Shown one piece after another: positions 62,306 to 64,000 of a DNA stretch of 64,000 bases (its first letter is position 1; every line of letters starts with the position of its first letter). The stretch lies in the NCBI GenBank assembly GCA_050302175.1, contig JBNLAN010000030.1, positions 57,372-121,371 on the forward strand, in the 5' to 3' direction. The notes under the pieces were generated by a model. The model saw only the letters and a list, made by a program, of their open reading frames with translations. It did not search any database and was not told where the DNA came from. Position numbers and translations under genes: made by a program. The DNA comes from JBNLAN01 sp050302175. GTDB lineage: Bacteria > Pseudomonadota > Zetaproteobacteria > Mariprofundales > Mariprofundaceae.

Positions 62306-62311
62306 TGAACT

Positions 62312-63235
62312 TCAGCGCATGTTCTGGATAATAGCCTTCAACGTATCGTGCTGGTTTTTCATGATATTACTGAGAATCTGCATGGCCTGCTGCTGCTTGT
62401 TCATCGCATCCTGCAGTTGCAACTGCAACTCCTGACTCATGTCCGTCATATTCTGATACTGCGCATCGAGATCTTCCAGAAGCGCTGTCATCTCATCCTT
62501 CTCGGGCCCATCAGGCATATTTGCGAGCTGTGCCCGCAACTCATTCATCTGCTCTCGCAGACTCTGTCGCGTCGCATTATTGTCGTAGACCTGCTGTGCA
62601 ATCTCGCCGGCCTCCGGTTTAGGTGCTCCGGATTGAACGCCCGGTTTCGTCGGCACGGTGCTTTCACCTGCACCGACTTGCCTGGCTTCAAGCTTTTTCG
62701 AAACGCCATCGATCCTTTCGGTTAGCGTATCGATCCGTTTGCGCTGCTGGGCAACCACAGGGCTCGTAGCGGCTTTTCCTGCCGCCTGAGTGGCGTCCTT
62801 GGATAATCCTTCGGCGGCTTTTTCCCCGAAACTGGTGCCCGTAGTCTCTCTTTTGCGGGACGGTTGCAAACCGATCCGATGGTTCGATTGCCTTGGTTCT
62901 GAAACGACCGATGGGGCAGGCAGCGGCTTGTCGGGCAGCGGGGGCGCTTTCCCGGCGGTGGGTGTTTTCACCGTTCGTGAGGCTGCAGGTGCGGTGATGG
63001 GTTTGCTTGCTGGCGAAGGCTTAACGATACGGGGAGTCGCCGGAGGCGTAACCGGAGCTGGTACCGGCTCCACCGTTTTAACGACAGGGGCAGGTCTCGG
63101 CGATACAGCTGGTTGTTTCGTGGTAAGCGGACGTGTGGGTATCTGTGGCGAAACGGATTCCGCATTAGCTGCAACCGTAAAACAGAACACCACACCAAAG
63201 ACAAAGAGCCGGAAACTTCCTCGTAACAGAGCCAT
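62312..63235 (-). CDS. Proline-rich exported coiled-coil protein, unknown
   Basis: A 307-aa protein with a signal peptide (LRGSFRLFVFGVVFCFTVAANA). A long Pro/Ala/Lys/Val-rich disordered region (residues about 30-140) is followed by a helical C-terminal half with heptad-like patterns (LREQMNELRAQLANMP, MTALLEDLDAQYQNM, ELQLQLQDAMNKQQQAMQI). I start at MALLRGSF because AGGAGGAGAG sits just upstream; an ATG 20 codons before is possible. It looks like a periplasmic or wall-associated scaffold. No family recognised. It lies between hemH and the CopL-like gene and may be read with the copper genes. Confidence 0.6.
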   Translation of the reverse strand: MALLRGSFRLFVFGVVFCFTVAANAESVSPQIPTRPLTTKQPAVSPRPAPVVKTVEPVPAPVTPPATPRIVKPSPASKPITAPAASRTVKTPTAGKAPPLPDKPLPAPSVVSEPRQSNHRIGLQPSRKRETTGTSFGEKAAEGLSKDATQAAGKAATSPVVAQQRKRIDTLTERIDGVSKKLEARQVGAGESTVPTKPGVQSGAPKPEAGEIAQQVYDNNATRQSLREQMNELRAQLANMPDGPEKDEMTALLEDLDAQYQNMTDMSQELQLQLQDAMNKQQQAMQILSNIMKNQHDTLKAIIQNMR

Positions 63236-63301
63236 ACTCTCCTCCTGATTCATCAGGATATCCTTGTTATAGCAAGTTTGAACCGCCAGACCCAAGCTGA
63301 C

Positions 63302-64000
63302 CTATTTTGGGATAACGCTCCGGACAAGACTTGCCATCAACCGGATATGCGCATCATCATCGTTTAGGGCCGGGATATAGCGTAGTTCGCTGCCACCCGC
63401 ATGTTTAAAAAGATCGCGGTTCTCGCCGGCGATCTCCTCCAGCGTCTCCAGACAATCGACGGAGAATCCCGGACAGATCACATCCACCGTCTTCACGCCC
63501 TGCCTAGCCAGCTCTTGCAATGTTTCATCGGTGTAAGGCATCACCCACGGCTCCTTGCCGAACCGCGACTGGAAAGTGACCTGCCACTCGCCTTCAGCAA
63601 GTTCCAGTGCTTCGGCGGTGAGGCGTGCCGTTTTGCGGCAAAAGCAGGGGTACGGATCACCCGCCTTGAAATAGCGTTCAGGGATGCCGTGAAAAGAGAA
63701 TATCAGCTTTTCAGCCTTCTCATGCTCCGCCCAATGTTTACGGATGCTAGATGCCAGCGCCGAGATATAGCCCTCATGATCGTGGTAGCCGTCGATCACA
63801 TGCAGTTCAGGCACGCGCCGCCACGATTTCAGAATATCGGTCAGTGCATCGAAGGTGGAGCCGGAGGTCGAACCCGAATACTGCGGATAGAGCGGCAGCA
63901 CGATGATCTTGCGGCAATTCTTTTCGCGCAAGGCCTCCAGCGCCACCTGCATCGACGGATTGCCATAGCGCATACCTATCTCCACCACGATCTGGTCGGC
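63302..64000 (-). CDS. hemH: Ferrochelatase (5' part beyond window)
   Basis: Inserts Fe2+ into protoporphyrin IX, the last step of protohaem synthesis. The 232 C-terminal residues are present. The catalytic His is in LIFSFHGIPERYF, the Glu/Asp-rich product site follows (FQSRFGKEPWVMPYTDE), and ICPGFSVDCLETLEE closes the domain. It starts outside the window. Haem demand is evident from the many cytochromes encoded here. About 65 bases separate it from the proline-rich protein gene, which follows on the same strand. Confidence 0.96.
   Translation of the reverse strand, partial: ADQIVVEIGMRYGNPSMQVALEALREKNCRKIIVLPLYPQYSGSTSGSTFDALTDILKSWRRVPELHVIDGYHDHEGYISALASSIRKHWAEHEKAEKLIFSFHGIPERYFKAGDPYPCFCRKTARLTAEALELAEGEWQVTFQSRFGKEPWVMPYTDETLQELARQGVKTVDVICPGFSVDCLETLEEIAGENRDLFKHAGGSELRYIPALNDDDAHIRLMASLVRSVIPK

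Overview
The window is one contiguous piece of the chromosome of a free-living, respiring Gram-negative bacterium of the proteobacterial type. It carries a complete Rnf complex, a three-subunit cytochrome bc1 complex, a four-subunit succinate dehydrogenase, the HpnCDE squalene pathway, Coq7 for ubiquinone, a Tol envelope system and a copper-handling cluster. The combination fits a deep-branching marine proteobacterium such as a Zetaproteobacterium (Mariprofundus-like). That assignment is inference from gene content and protein flavour; there is no rRNA gene here to prove it. I found no tRNA, rRNA, CRISPR array, transposase or prophage.

Layout. 1-4.6 kb (minus strand): spoT (cut by the window edge), rpoZ, gmk, a ferredoxin and a Na+-coupled NSS transporter. 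4.7-6.4 kb (plus): cmoA-cmoB for tRNA wobble modification. 6.4-13.4 kb (minus): hsp20 with a near-consensus heat-shock promoter, then a tightly packed operon read as aminotransferase-hom-thrC-phosphoglycerate-mutase-like-uvrB. 13.5-27 kb (minus) is an energy block: petABC; sdhCDAB-sdhE followed by a haem lipoprotein and rpe; and rnfABCDGE followed by a small membrane protein and a MIF-type tautomerase. 27.1-33.6 kb (plus): mrp, mscS, nhaA, rnd, an unknown gene, an AT-rich HEPN/AbiU2-like gene and xth. 33.6-43.5 kb (minus): apaH, rlmJ, two lipoproteins, and thpR-recA-recX-alaS-ybeD, sixA and thiO. 43.5-46.6 kb (plus): hpnC-hpnD-hpnE. 46.65-46.98 kb is the longest gene-free stretch and holds a DnaA-box-like cluster beside AT-rich DNA. 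47-53.5 kb (plus): coq7, an exported protein, then yebC-ruvC-ruvA-ruvB-ybgC-tolQ-tolR-tolA. 53.6-55.9 kb (plus) is an AT-rich two-gene insert (unknown 452-aa protein plus trypsin-like protease). 56.1-64 kb (minus): a dihaem peroxidase, copper ATPase, copB, multicopper oxidase, a CopL-like protein, a proline-rich exported protein and hemH (cut by the edge).

How the genes fit together. Succinate dehydrogenase feeds the quinone pool, bc1 passes electrons to c-type cytochromes, and Rnf couples an ion gradient to ferredoxin/NADH exchange; bc1 and Rnf would both be needed in reverse by a chemolithotroph. The copper cluster oxidises, exports and buffers copper. Most operons are compact, with start and stop codons overlapping by 1-4 bases.

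The best candidates for something undescribed are the two AT-rich accessory modules (32.19-32.72 kb and 53.65-55.90 kb). Both are bordered by related copies of a short imperfect palindrome with the core AAAGCGGnCATT. The second module sits exactly where tolB-pal would be expected. Also notable are a bc1 cytochrome b with PVWY in place of PEWY, and a possible replication-origin-like element between hpnE and coq7.
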